From assembly GCF_004519335.1 (NCBI RefSeq), contig NZ_SOZD01000003.1:124001-188000 (forward strand): a stretch of DNA of 64,000 bases, given 5' to 3'. The notes beneath the pieces were generated by a model. The model was not told the origin of the DNA, ran no database searches, and saw nothing but the letters and a program-made list of their open reading frames with translations. Below are positions 34,207 to 43,152 of this stretch, piece by piece; the stretch's first letter is position 1, and each line of letters begins with the position of its first letter. Both the position numbers and the translations under genes were made by a program. Origin of the DNA: Jiella endophytica (GTDB taxonomy: Bacteria; Pseudomonadota; Alphaproteobacteria; Rhizobiales; Rhizobiaceae).

Positions 34207-34376
34207 GGATCGACCCCCGTATCTGCCTTGCCCCATGGGCACCCTTACGACGAAGGAGAAGCCCCGGCTAGTCGGGTCGGACAAAAGATTCGGTGATCGG
34301 AGAGGCATGTCCGCAAAGGCTGCGCCTGGCCCTCCAATCCCCCGCGCCCGACGATTTCCGCCAGCCGCCGGGCGGA

Positions 34377-34414
34377 AATCGCTCTGGCGGTTTCACTCTC
34401 CCGGCATCGGTCGG
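34377..34414 (+). promoter_or_regulatory. Leader repeat, copy 1
   Basis: AAATCGCTCTGGCGGTTTCA followed by a CATCGGTCG end, 38 bp, starts 73 bp before the first small-protein ATG. An almost identical 38-mer starts 79 bp before the second gene (35048). Conservation of a non-coding leader suggests a shared promoter or 5' RNA element. Confidence 0.65.
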
Positions 34415-34449
34415 AAAGACCTGCCATTCAACCCGAGGAGAGACCCGTC

Positions 34450-34668
34450 ATGATCCGCAACGCCATCATCGCCGCCGCCACCGTCGTCACCGCCGCCGCC
34501 GCCCTCGCCGCTCCGGCCAGCGCCCATGGCTACAAGTCCTACGGCTACGACTACGACACCGTCCGCTACGAAAAGGTCTGCCACATCGAGAAGCGCAAGG
34601 TCTTCGCCGGCTACGACGAGTGCGGCAACAAGCTCTGGGTCTGGAAGCGCGTCCGCTCCTGCCACTGA
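34450..34668 (+). CDS. Small secreted Cys/Tyr-rich protein, copy 1
   Basis: 72 residues: signal peptide MIRNAIIAAATVVTAAAALA with cleavage after PASA, then a 47-residue mature part ending KLWVWKRVRSCH. The mature sequence is basic and aromatic with three cysteines (VCHIE, DECGN, RSCH). The last 35 residues are identical to copy 2 at 35127. Probably periplasmic or extracellular. It has its own ribosome binding site (GAGGAGAGAC) and a downstream terminator. No family recognised beyond similarity to small rhizobial exported proteins. Confidence 0.78.
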   Translation: MIRNAIIAAATVVTAAAALAAPASAHGYKSYGYDYDTVRYEKVCHIEKRKVFAGYDECGNKLWVWKRVRSCH

Positions 34669-34762
34669 GCCGCCGTCCCGGGCCGATCCGGCCCGAACAC
34701 GCCCGAACCCTCCCCCGCTGTCCGGCCGCCACGCCCCTGGCTCCCCCTCCGGACAGTTTCAG

Positions 34763-34795
34763 GAAAACCGCCCCGTCCTCCCCGGGGCGGTTTTC
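34763..34795 (+). terminator. Rho-independent terminator, copy 1
   Basis: GAAAACCGCCCC and GGGGCGGTTTTC pair perfectly over 12 bp with T-rich 3' end. The same stem recurs after copy 2 at 35406. Confidence 0.85.
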
Positions 34796-35047
34796 TCCGT
34801 TTCGGGCGTGCCAGTCTCGCGGGCTGCGGCCGGGCGGCAAGCCGATGCGGTCGTTCACCCGTGACGTCCCGTCTTCGGGCCTCCGCTGCGGGACATGCCC
34901 GGCCGGGAAGCCGCGCTCCTGTATCAGGCGGAGGCTTTCGCGCAGCCGGCCAAGAGGATTTTCCAACGCCCGGCGCCGCGCGTCTTGCGGGGCAGAAGCC
35001 TCGCCTCTTCCGGTCCCGGAGAACTTTTTTTCGATCGGCCGTCACGC

Positions 35048-35085
35048 AAATCGCTCTGGCGGTTTCACTCCCCCGGCATCGGTCG
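35048..35085 (+). promoter_or_regulatory. Leader repeat, copy 2
   Basis: Second copy of the 38-bp leader (37 of 38 positions alike by eye), 671 bp after copy 1, starting 79 bp before the second small-protein ATG. Confidence 0.65.
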
Positions 35086-35126
35086 AACGGACCAGCACCC
35101 CTCAGAACCCGAAGAGAGAGAGACCC

Positions 35127-35345
35127 ATGATCCGCAACACCATCATCGCCGCCGCCACCATCGTCACCGCCGCTGCCGCCCTCGCCGCGCCGGCCAGCGC
35201 CAAGAGCTGGCACAAGCCGCATTACGGCTATGACAGCGTCCGCTACGAGAAGGTCTGCCACATCGAGAAGCGCAAGGTCTTCGCCGGCTACGACGAGTGC
35301 GGCAACAAGCTGTGGGTCTGGAAGCGCGTCCGCTCCTGCCACTGA
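35127..35345 (+). CDS. Small secreted Cys/Tyr-rich protein, copy 2
   Basis: 72 residues, paralogue of the gene at 34450. The signal peptide (MIRNTIIAAATIVTAAAALA) and the last 35 residues (from RYEKVCHIEKRKV) are near-identical, while the linker after the cleavage site differs (KSWHKPHYGYDSV here, HGYKSYGYDYDTV in copy 1). The divergence is confined to the mature N-terminus. Its own GAGAGAGAG ribosome binding site and terminator make it an independent cassette. Function unknown. Confidence 0.78.
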   Translation: MIRNTIIAAATIVTAAAALAAPASAKSWHKPHYGYDSVRYEKVCHIEKRKVFAGYDECGNKLWVWKRVRSCH

Positions 35346-35405
35346 GCGCCCTTTCCTCAAGCCTTCCGGCGCCCCTCCCCGCCGGACGGCAGTCAGGCCG
35401 CCGAC

Positions 35406-35437
35406 AAAACCGCCCCGCTTCGCCGGGGCGGTTTTTC
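35406..35437 (+). terminator. Rho-independent terminator, copy 2
   Basis: AAAACCGCCCC/GGGGCGGTTTTT stem with a short CTTCGCC-type loop and five T. Nearly the same stem as the copy-1 terminator. Confidence 0.87.
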
Positions 35438-35534
35438 GTTGCCGCAAGCGCGCAGCCGGCGGGCTTCGCCGGGCGACGGCGCTGCCGGGGCTTTCCGCAC
35501 CCGCAAGCTTTTGCCATAGATCACCGGACCGGTC

Positions 35535-36578
35535 ATGGCGGAGGCATCGCAGGCATTCGTGGCGCAGAGGGTGAAATTGTCGACCATCGGAGAGGCGCTC
35601 GGCCTTTCGACCGCGACCGTGTCGCTGGCGCTGAGGGACAGCCCGCTGGTCGCCGACGTCACCCGCGAGCGGATCAAGGAGGCGGCCCGCGAACTCGGCT
35701 ACATCTACAACCGCCGCGCCGCCTCGCTTCGAACCTCGCGCTCCGGCATCGTCGGCGTCTGCGTCCACGACGTGATGAACCCGTTCTACGGCGAGATCCT
35801 CAAGTCGATCGAGAGCGAGCTCGACCGGCACCGCCAGACCTTCATCCTGTGCAACCATCACGACGACCTGTCGAAGCAGCGCTCCTTCACCGACACGCTG
35901 CTGCAGCTCGGCGCCGACGGCGCCATCCTCTCGCCCGCCCTCGGCACGCCGGCCGCCGACATCCGCCTCGCCGAGGAAAACGGCCTGCCGGTGATCCTGA
36001 TCGCACGAACGATCGAGGGGGCCGGCGTCGAGGGTTTTCGCGGCGACGACGCCTATGGCATGGGCCTCGCGGTCGATCATCTGGTGTCGCTCGGCCACCG
36101 CTCGATCGCCATGATCGGCGGCACCCGCGCCACCTCGACGGGCCGCGAGCGCGAAGCCGGCTATCGCGCCGGGCTCGAGCGCGGCGGCATCGCGTTCCGG
36201 CCGGAATGGCGGATCGAGGGCCCGCGCGACCGCCATTCCGGCTTCGCCTCGGCGAGCGAATTTCTGGCGCTGCCCGAACGGCCGACGGCGATCGTCTGCT
36301 TTTCCGACCTTGTGGCCCTCGGGGTGATGTACGGCCTTGCCCGCGGCGGCGTCAGGCCGGGCATCGACGTCGCCGTCGTCGGCTATGACGACATCGAGGA
36401 GGCCGAGATCGCCATGCCGCCGCTGACCACGGTGTCGAACGGCCAGAGCGAGGTCGGCGAGCGCTCGGCGAGCGCGCTTCTGCAGCGGCTGCAGGGCGTC
36501 GAGGCGGCGGAGCGCACGACGCTGATCGAGCCGCAATTGCGGGTCCGCCAGTCCTGCGGGGCGCCGCTGCCGCGCTGA
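35535..36578 (+). CDS. LacI-family transcriptional regulator
   Basis: 347 residues. N-terminal HTH and hinge: LSTIGEALGLSTATVSLALR and AARELGYIYNRRAASLRTSR. The periplasmic-binding-like core follows (VGVCVHDVMNPFYGEILKSI, DGAILSPALGT, AMIGGTRATSTGRERE, AVVGYDDIEEAEIAMPPLTT). It resembles sugar-responsive LacI repressors of alphaproteobacteria. No transporter or sugar enzyme is adjacent, so the regulon is unknown. Confidence 0.93.
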   Translation: MAEASQAFVAQRVKLSTIGEALGLSTATVSLALRDSPLVADVTRERIKEAARELGYIYNRRAASLRTSRSGIVGVCVHDVMNPFYGEILKSIESELDRHRQTFILCNHHDDLSKQRSFTDTLLQLGADGAILSPALGTPAADIRLAEENGLPVILIARTIEGAGVEGFRGDDAYGMGLAVDHLVSLGHRSIAMIGGTRATSTGREREAGYRAGLERGGIAFRPEWRIEGPRDRHSGFASASEFLALPERPTAIVCFSDLVALGVMYGLARGGVRPGIDVAVVGYDDIEEAEIAMPPLTTVSNGQSEVGERSASALLQRLQGVEAAERTTLIEPQLRVRQSCGAPLPR

Positions 36579-36759
36579 GCGGTCGTTATCGGCGCGAGGG
36601 CTTTGCGTTCACCCCGGACGTCCCATGGCAGACGGACGGTGCCGCTGAAGCTTGCGCGAATTCATAATGAAATCTGACCATCTGGCGCCGCCGTCAACGT
36701 TCGCTTAAGCTTTCCGGGACGATAATCGGCTTCAGTCAATTTTAACGGATCTGCGCCCG

Positions 36760-37215
36760 ATGAACTTCACGGCCACCGTCCTCGGCACCGCCGCCGCCGC
36801 CCTCCTCGTCATCGCCAAGCTCCAGGCGGCCCCCGAACCCGGCCGCGATCTCGGCAACAGCTTTGCCGGGACGAACGTCGTCTCCCTCGATCGCACCACC
36901 ACCGGCTCGATCCGGGAGACGGGCGCAACGCCCGCCGCCGTCCGGCTGATCGATCTTCGCTCCGGCGCGAGCTGCAAGGTGGCGGGCAGCCAGCCGGCAC
37001 CGGGCGGCTTCGAGCCGGTACCGCTCGGCACCGACTGCGCCGCCTCGCCGGAGCTTTCCAAGGTGTCGCAGTGGCGGGCGACCGGCGACGGCACGCTGGA
37101 GATGGCCGATGCCAAGGGTCGCACGGTGATGCGCTTCATGCCCGGCGACGGCGTGCTCTACGAGAGCGTCTATCCGCGCGACGCGCTGGTGACGATCGTT
37201 CCCGCCCGCAGCTGA
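36760..37215 (+). CDS. Exported AprI/Inh-like protein
   Basis: 151 residues. N-terminal hydrophobic segment (TVLGTAAAALLVIAKLQAAP) and a linker containing TTTGSIRETGA. The C-terminal 90 residues (LIDLRSGASCKVAGSQPAPG, GTDCAASPELSKVSQWRATG, GTLEMADAKGRTVMRFMPGD) resemble the AprI/Inh beta-barrel protease-inhibitor fold, with its two conserved cysteines. Rhizobial proteins with this layout are usually uncharacterised, so inhibition of a metalloprotease is only inference. It converges on the Wza-like gene. Confidence 0.65.
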   Translation: MNFTATVLGTAAAALLVIAKLQAAPEPGRDLGNSFAGTNVVSLDRTTTGSIRETGATPAAVRLIDLRSGASCKVAGSQPAPGGFEPVPLGTDCAASPELSKVSQWRATGDGTLEMADAKGRTVMRFMPGDGVLYESVYPRDALVTIVPARS

Positions 37216-37340
37216 CGCCCCGCTCGCGGCGATCCAGTCGCCGTTTCATTCCGAAATCATCTAATCGGACGTGCCGAAGCCGCGTGACGACATGCGGCGG
37301 CGCGCATGCCTGCGCCGCATGGCGTTTCGCGTGCGGCCGG

Positions 37341-38630
37341 CTACTTGGCCAGGCGATCCGACAGGATGCTGACGGTGCTGACCGCGCTCAGCGTCGGGGT
37401 GACGACGCCACTGAGTGCGTCCACCGCCTGCTTCACCGGGACGTATGGCGCGGTGGCGACATAGATCATGTCGCCGGAATGGATGCGGAAGTCCTGGGCG
37501 TAGATCAGCCCGGACGGCTCGCGCAGATTGAAGCGGTAGATCACCGGCACGTCGCCGGACAGCCGCGTCGCGCCCGGCTCGCCCGGCGCGGTCCGCTCGA
37601 AGGCGGCGCCCTCGTAGCGCGCCAGCATCTCCGGCCCCGGCTCGCGGCGAAGCACGAAGACGCCCATCGGATTGGCAAGGGTCGGGTTGAGGCCGCCGAC
37701 CTGCGCCAGCGCCTCGGCAAGGCTCATCTCGTAGCCCTGCAGCGGCAGCTGGTCGCTCTTGCCGGTCGCCCCCAGCGCCACATAGGTGCGCGGCTGGCGG
37801 GTCAGAAGCACGACGTCGCCGGGGCGGACATAGACGTCCTCTTCCGGGTTGTTGACGAGTTCGGAGAACGGCATCTGCACCGTCCTGCCCGAGCGGGTCA
37901 GCGACACCGCGGTCTCGTAGATCGGCGTCTTCGGGCCGCCGACCCTGGCGATCAGGTCGAGCAGCTTCAGCCCGGAGGTCGGGATCGGCACCGAGGCGCC
38001 GGTCACCGCGTCGCCGGTCACCGTCACCGCGGTGGAATTGCCCTGCGCCACGGAAACCACCGCCTGCGGCTCGATGGCGCGGTCCCTCAAGGCGGCGACG
38101 ATGCGCTTTTCCACCGTCGAGGCGGTCGATCCGGCGACCTGCACCCGGCCGGCATAGGGAATGGTGATCGAGCCGTCGCGGGCCACCTGCTGGGCCGGCA
38201 GATGCACCGAGGAGGAGCCCTGGCCGCCGGCATTGAGCGAAGAGAACAGACCGCCGACGCCGGCCTCGAACAGCGTCACGTCGACCACGTCGCCAACGCC
38301 GATGCCGGTGTCGGAAGGCAGCGAGCGGCTGGCGATGGCGCGGAAGGTCGGCCGCGGCTCTTCCTGCTGATAGGCGAGCACGGTCGGATCGACCGGGACG
38401 AGGAGATAGCCGTCGCGCCACTGGACGGCAGTCTCGTCGACATTGCCGACGAAGGCGCCGGCCGTCGGGCCGGCGGCCGGCAAAGCGGCGCAGCCGGACA
38501 GGAGCCCGGCCATCAGCGCCGACAGAGCGACGCCGGCAACCCGCCGGCGCTGCGGCTCCCCACGCCGATCAGCGCCGCAAGCCGCCGCCGTCCCGCAGGT
38601 CTCGTTCCGTCCAGTCGCCGTCGACCCCAT
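37341..38630 (-). CDS. Wza-like outer-membrane polysaccharide export lipoprotein
   Basis: 429 residues. Lipoprotein signal with lipobox LMAGLLSGC. Poly_export domain (IGVGDVVDVTLFEA, VARDGSITIPYAGRVQVAGS), then SLBB-type repeats (VTVTGDAVTGASVPIPTSGL, DVYVRPGDVVLLTRQPRTYV, PLQGYEMSLAEALAQVGGL, FRIHSGDMIYVATAPYVPV). It forms the outer-membrane channel for capsule or exopolysaccharide export. The ATG at 38630 follows a strong GCAGGGGGGA ribosome binding site and is preferred over a start 68 codons upstream. No glycosyltransferases or Wzc are adjacent. Confidence 0.92.
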   Translation of the reverse strand: MGSTATGRNETCGTAAACGADRRGEPQRRRVAGVALSALMAGLLSGCAALPAAGPTAGAFVGNVDETAVQWRDGYLLVPVDPTVLAYQQEEPRPTFRAIASRSLPSDTGIGVGDVVDVTLFEAGVGGLFSSLNAGGQGSSSVHLPAQQVARDGSITIPYAGRVQVAGSTASTVEKRIVAALRDRAIEPQAVVSVAQGNSTAVTVTGDAVTGASVPIPTSGLKLLDLIARVGGPKTPIYETAVSLTRSGRTVQMPFSELVNNPEEDVYVRPGDVVLLTRQPRTYVALGATGKSDQLPLQGYEMSLAEALAQVGGLNPTLANPMGVFVLRREPGPEMLARYEGAAFERTAPGEPGATRLSGDVPVIYRFNLREPSGLIYAQDFRIHSGDMIYVATAPYVPVKQAVDALSGVVTPTLSAVSTVSILSDRLAK

Positions 38631-39208
38631 CCAAATCCCCCCTGCGGGTGCGAATGACCCGAGGCATACAACTTCGCGCCCGAACGCCCGAGAGACGCCG
38701 CTCCCCCGAACGGCCTCCGCATCGAGCGCCTTTCGGCGCTGCCGAGATGGCGGTGGAGCGCCCTTCGGACACCGCGCCGAGCCCCGAAGAACCGGGCTTT
38801 GCGGCATCGAAGGTGAATCACGCCAGCCGACCACCAGTGGGCGAGAGTGCTAAACCAGAAGGATTGACGAGAACTAGCGATTTGCCGCAACGCCCGTCGT
38901 TAGATCGTCGCTGTGGACATTCTGCAACAGTTGTTGCCGTTGCAACGAAGGCTGCGCCGCAGGGTGCGGTGGGGTTTCCACTGCTCTCATGACGTCGATC
39001 GACCGCCTTTTTCGGGTCGAAACCGGGATCGCTGCACGGGGCGGCAGCGCTGGACCCTCGCGGCTTGCATGGCCATGATCATCTGCTATGCGTGCTGCAG
39101 AGCAACATCGGCAGTCTTTCGCATCATCGGGAAGACTGCCCGAGGCATCGCGAGGCGAAATTCCGATAAGGAAGCTTTCGCCCCACCGTAGAGACGAGTG
39201 ATTCTGAT
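38631..39208. other. Divergent intergenic region with a 9-bp hairpin before cysQ
   Basis: 578 bp without a supported gene. It should hold promoters for the Wza-like gene (left) and cysQ-cysDNC (right). The only structure I see is the hairpin at 39110-39140. Confidence 0.55.
39110..39140 (+). promoter_or_regulatory. 9-bp hairpin in the cysQ leader
   Basis: GGCAGTCTT (39110-39118) pairs with AAGACTGCC (39132-39140) around a 13-nt loop, about 70 bp before the cysQ start. It could be an operator or a 5'-UTR element for sulfate-assimilation control. No known riboswitch consensus recognised. Confidence 0.4.
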
Positions 39209-40018
39209 TTGACCCTCTCCGAGCTGACCGCCATCGCCCTTCGGGGCGGCGAAGAGATCCTGAAGATCTACGCGACGGCCTTCGATAGCGAGACCAAGGC
39301 GGACTCCTCGCCGGTAACCGAGGCCGACATCAATTGCGAGGCGGTGATGAAGCCGCTTCTGGCGAGGCTCGCGCCGGACGTGGTGATCGTCGCGGAGGAA
39401 GCGGTCTCCGCCGGCGACGTGCCGGCCGAGGCGAAGCGGCTGTTCCTCGTCGATCCGCTCGACGGGACCAAGGAATTCATCAATCGCAACGGCGATTTCA
39501 CCGTCAACATCGCGCTGGTCGAGAATGGCGTCCCCGTGGCAGGCGTCGTCTACGCCCCGGCGATCGGCACGCTGTGGGCCGGTTCCGCCGAGGAAGGCGC
39601 CTTCAAGGCCACCGTGAAGGACGGCCAGATCGGCGAGCGTCAGGCGATCGCCTGCCGCAATGCGCCGGAGAGCCTCGTTGCCGTCGGCAGCCGCTCGCAC
39701 GGCTCGGCGGCGACCGAGGAATGGCTCAAGCGCTACACCGTCGAGCGCTTCGTCTCGCGCGGCTCGTCCCTGAAATTCTGCCTCGTCGCCGAGGGCGAGG
39801 CCAACGTCTATCCGCGGCTCGGCCGCACGATGGAGTGGGACACGGCGGCCGGCGACGCGGTGCTGCGAGCCGCCGGCGGCATCGTCACCACCCTCGACGG
39901 CCGGCCCCTCGCCTATGGCAAGCGCCAGCAGGAAAACGACGTCGATTTCGCCAATCCGCACTTCGTCGCCTTCGCCGACCCTCTCCTTGCCACGAAATTG
40001 GCACAGGATGCAGGCTGA
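39209..40018 (+). CDS. cysQ: 3'(2'),5'-bisphosphate nucleotidase CysQ
   Basis: 269 residues, hydrolyses PAP/PAPS to AMP/APS, protecting the sulfate-activation pathway. Inositol-monophosphatase-superfamily motifs: SSPVTEADINCEAV, EEAVSAGD, the metal site LVDPLDGTKEFINRNGDFTV, and GRTMEWDTAAGDAVLRAAGG. The start is TTG at 39209: no in-frame ATG or GTG precedes the conserved TLSELTAIALRGG, and GACGAG lies about 10 nt upstream. It is immediately upstream of cysD, so it is likely part of the same unit. Confidence 0.94.
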   Translation: MTLSELTAIALRGGEEILKIYATAFDSETKADSSPVTEADINCEAVMKPLLARLAPDVVIVAEEAVSAGDVPAEAKRLFLVDPLDGTKEFINRNGDFTVNIALVENGVPVAGVVYAPAIGTLWAGSAEEGAFKATVKDGQIGERQAIACRNAPESLVAVGSRSHGSAATEEWLKRYTVERFVSRGSSLKFCLVAEGEANVYPRLGRTMEWDTAAGDAVLRAAGGIVTTLDGRPLAYGKRQQENDVDFANPHFVAFADPLLATKLAQDAG

Positions 40019-40100
40019 TCGCCTGAAGCGACCCGAACAGGACGCGATGAAACTGAAATGAGCGGCGCCTCTTTCCCGAACCGTAAGGACTGATCGACCG

Positions 40101-41027
40101 ATGTCGGCATCGCCAGCCACGCAGACAAGAGAACTCACCCATCTCCAGCGCCTCGAGGCGGAATCGATCCACATCATGCGCGAGGTGGCGGCCGAGTTCC
40201 GCAATCCGGTGATGCTCTATTCGATCGGCAAGGACTCCTCGGTCATGCTGCATCTGGCGAAGAAGGCGTTCTACCCTTCGCCGCCGCCCTTCCCGCTGCT
40301 CCATGTCGACACGACCTGGAAATTCCGCGAGATGATCGCCTTCCGCGACCAGGCCGCCAAGGACGCCCGGATGGACCTCATCGTCCATACCAACCAGGAG
40401 GGCGTGCGCGACGGCGTCACCCCCTTCACCCACGGCTCGTCGGCCTACACCAACATCATGAAGACCGACGCCCTGAAGGAGGCGCTGACCAAGTACCGCT
40501 TCGACGCGGCCTTCGGCGGCGCCCGGCGCGACGAGGAGAAGAGCCGCGCCAAGGAGCGCATCTTCTCCTTCCGCACCGAGAACCACGGCTGGGACCCGAA
40601 GAACCAGCGACCGGAGCTGTGGAACGTCTATAACGCCCGGGTCCGCAAGGGGGAATCGATCCGCGCCTTCCCGCTGTCGAACTGGACCGAGCTCGACATC
40701 TGGCAGTACATCCTAAAGGAAGCCATTCCGATCGTGCCACTCTACTTCGCGGCCAAGCGCCCGGTGGTGGAACGCGACGGCATGCTGATCATGGTCGACG
40801 ACGAGCGGCTGCCGCTCGCCCCCGGCGAGACGCCGGAGATGCGGCTGATCCGCTTCCGCACCCTCGGCTGCTACCCGCTGACGGCGGCGATGGAGTCGCC
40901 CGCGGCGACGCTTCCCGAGATCGTCCATGAAATGCTCATCGCCCGCACCTCGGAACGGTCCGGCCGGCTGATCGACCACGACGAGGCCGGGTCGATGGAG
41001 AAGAAGAAGCGCGAGGGTTATTTCTGA
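40101..41027 (+). CDS. cysD: Sulfate adenylyltransferase subunit 2
   Basis: 308 residues. ATP pyrophosphatase-type subunit that adenylates sulfate to APS. PAPS-reductase-like P-loop [56 protein letters not shown] and [11 protein letters not shown] are diagnostic. Ribosome binding site TAAGGA upstream of the ATG at 40101. The stop shares one base with the cysNC start (TGATG), giving coupled synthesis of the heterodimer. Confidence 0.97.
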   Translation: MSASPATQTRELTHLQRLEAESIHIMREVAAEFRNPVMLYSIGKDSSVMLHLAKKAFYPSPPPFPLLHVDTTWKFREMIAFRDQAAKDARMDLIVHTNQEGVRDGVTPFTHGSSAYTNIMKTDALKEALTKYRFDAAFGGARRDEEKSRAKERIFSFRTENHGWDPKNQRPELWNVYNARVRKGESIRAFPLSNWTELDIWQYILKEAIPIVPLYFAAKRPVVERDGMLIMVDDERLPLAPGETPEMRLIRFRTLGCYPLTAAMESPAATLPEIVHEMLIARTSERSGRLIDHDEAGSMEKKKREGYF

Positions 41028-42916
41028 TGGACGCTTTCGATCCCGCGGCCTTCGCCGAATATCTCTCCCGCCAGGAGCGCAAGGACCTGTTGCGCTTCCT
41101 CACCTGCGGCTCGGTGGACGACGGCAAGTCGACGCTGATCGGCCGACTGCTCTACGACACCAAGCTGCTCTTCGAGGACCAGCTGGCGACGCTGCAGAAG
41201 GACAGTGCCAAGCACGGCACGGTCGGCGAGGACATCGACTTCGCGCTGCTCGTCGACGGGCTGGAGGCCGAGCGCGAGCAGGGCATTACCATCGACGTCG
41301 CCTATCGCTTCTTCGCCACCGAAAAGCGCAAGTTCATCGTCGCCGACACGCCGGGCCACGAGCAGTACACCCGCAACATGGCGACCGGCGCCTCCAACGC
41401 CGACCTCGCGATCATCCTGATCGACGCGCGCAAGGGCGTCCTCACCCAGACGAGGCGCCACTCCTACATCGCCTCGCTGCTCGGCATCAAAAACGTCGTC
41501 CTGGCGATCAACAAGATCGACCTCGTCGGCTATTCCAAGGACGTCTTCGAGAAGATCCTCGCCGACTACAATTCCTTCGCCGACGAACTCGCCTTCGACA
41601 ACATCCAGCCGATCCCGATGTCGGCGAGGTTCGGCGACAACGTCACCCAGCGCGGCGAGAACCTTTCCTGGTACGACGGCCCGACGCTGCTCGAGCATCT
41701 GGAAAGCGTCGACATCCGCGGCGACGAGATCGACCGGCCGCTGCGCATGCCGGTGCAGTGGGTCAACCGGCCCAATCTGGACTTCCGCGGCTATTCCGGC
41801 ACCATCGCCTCCGGCACCGTGTCGGTCGGCGAGGAGATCGTCGTCGCCGGTTCGGGGCGGTCCTCGACCGTCAAGTCGATCGTCACCTATGACGGCGAGC
41901 GCGACCGCGCCATCGCCGGCGAGGCGGTGACCGTGACGCTCGCCGACGAGATCGACATCTCCCGCGGCGACCTTCTCTGCGACGCCAACCAGCGCGCCGA
42001 GGTGGCCGACCAGTTCTCGGCGCATCTCATCTGGATGCATGACGAGGCGCTGGTCCCCGGTCGCAACTACCTCTTCAAGATCGGCTCGAAGACGGTGTCG
42101 GGCTCGGTCACCGAGATCAAGTACAATGTCGACGTCAACTCGTTCCAGCATCTGGCCGCCAAGAAGGTGGCGCTGAACGAGGTCTCGGTCGTCAACCTGT
42201 CCTTCCGCGAGCCGATCGCCTTCGATCCTTACGGCGACAACCCCGCCACCGGCGGCTTCATCGTCATCGACCGGCTGTCGAACCTCACCGTCGGCGCCGG
42301 GATGATCGACTTCGCGCTGCGGCGCGCCGCCAACATCCACTGGCAGGCGGTGGACCTCGACAAGCACCGGCGCGGCGAGGCGATGGGCCAGCGCCCGGCG
42401 GCGATCTGGTTCACCGGGCTTTCCGGCGCCGGCAAGTCGACCGTCGCCAACCTCGTCGAGAAGCGCCTCTTCGCGCTCGGCAAGCACACCTATCTGCTCG
42501 ACGGCGACAACATCCGCCACGGCCTCAACCGCGACCTCGGCTTCACCGAGGCGGACCGGGTGGAGAACATCCGCCGCGTCGGCGAGACCGCCCGGCTGTT
42601 CGTCGATGCCGGCGTCATCGTCCTCTGCTCCTTCATCTCGCCCTTCCGCTCCGAGCGGCAGATGGCGCGCGATCTCCTGGAGCCGGGCGAGTTCGTCGAG
42701 GTGTTCGTCGACACGCCGCTGCACGTCGCCGAAAAGCGCGATCCGAAGGGCCTCTACAAGAAGGCGCGGGCCGGCCGGATCAAGAACTTCACCGGCATCG
42801 ACAGCCCCTACGAGCAGCCCGAGCGCGCCGAGATCACGCTCGCCGGCGGCATGGCCGCGCCGGAGGATCTCGCCGACCAGGTGATCGAATATCTGCGCGA
42901 TCACGGCTACATCTGA
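41027..42916 (+). CDS. cysNC: Bifunctional sulfate adenylyltransferase GTPase/APS kinase (CysN-CysC fusion)
   Basis: 629 residues. CysN GTPase about 20-440: G1 GSVDDGKSTLIGRLL, G3 DTPGHEQYTRNMATGAS, G4 NKIDL, then EF-Tu-like barrels. CysC APS kinase about 455-629: P-loop WFTGLSGAGKSTVANLVEK, DGDNIRHGLNRDLGF and FISPFRSER, with VDTPLHVAEKRDPKGLY. Together with CysD it converts sulfate to PAPS, for reductive assimilation or sulfated exopolymers and Nod-type factors. Fused CysNC is standard in Hyphomicrobiales. No cysH or sulfotransferase in the window. Confidence 0.97.
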   Translation: MDAFDPAAFAEYLSRQERKDLLRFLTCGSVDDGKSTLIGRLLYDTKLLFEDQLATLQKDSAKHGTVGEDIDFALLVDGLEAEREQGITIDVAYRFFATEKRKFIVADTPGHEQYTRNMATGASNADLAIILIDARKGVLTQTRRHSYIASLLGIKNVVLAINKIDLVGYSKDVFEKILADYNSFADELAFDNIQPIPMSARFGDNVTQRGENLSWYDGPTLLEHLESVDIRGDEIDRPLRMPVQWVNRPNLDFRGYSGTIASGTVSVGEEIVVAGSGRSSTVKSIVTYDGERDRAIAGEAVTVTLADEIDISRGDLLCDANQRAEVADQFSAHLIWMHDEALVPGRNYLFKIGSKTVSGSVTEIKYNVDVNSFQHLAAKKVALNEVSVVNLSFREPIAFDPYGDNPATGGFIVIDRLSNLTVGAGMIDFALRRAANIHWQAVDLDKHRRGEAMGQRPAAIWFTGLSGAGKSTVANLVEKRLFALGKHTYLLDGDNIRHGLNRDLGFTEADRVENIRRVGETARLFVDAGVIVLCSFISPFRSERQMARDLLEPGEFVEVFVDTPLHVAEKRDPKGLYKKARAGRIKNFTGIDSPYEQPERAEITLAGGMAAPEDLADQVIEYLRDHGYI

Positions 42917-42934
42917 TCGGGGAACCGACCCGTC

Positions 42935-42965
42935 CGGCAGGCCCGCTCACGTGGCGGGCCTGCCG
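42935..42965 (+). terminator. 12-bp stem-loop after cysNC
   Basis: CGGCAGGCCCGC and GCGGGCCTGCCG pair perfectly. No strong T-run, but the position 19 bp after the stop suits a terminator or 3' mRNA cap. Confidence 0.65.
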
Positions 42966-43152
42966 ACACGCCGCATGACGCGCCGGCCGACAGTTTGAGG
43001 CGCGTAGCGCCGCACGAGAGGCTCTGCCCCGCGCCTTGAAAAATGTGGGCGAACCTTACCGAAACGTCATCGAGGCTTCCGGCTTCGGGCAGAGCTGGTT
43101 ATGGTCCCTTTCGCCGAATTTCCCGCCTCGCGGCCAGAAAGGACCAGATCCC

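Larger units (their letters stand above)
34669..35126. other. Spacer between duplicated small-protein genes
   Basis: Holds the copy-1 terminator (34763-34795) and the copy-2 leader repeat (35048-35085). The middle, about 34800-35040, shows nothing I can call. Confidence 0.6.

Noticed and set aside
28816-34296. 1826-codon plus-strand open frame opposite the macroglobulin gene
   Set aside because: Antisense shadow caused by GC-rich codon use. The minus strand has the thioester motif, signal peptide and PAN-like domain.
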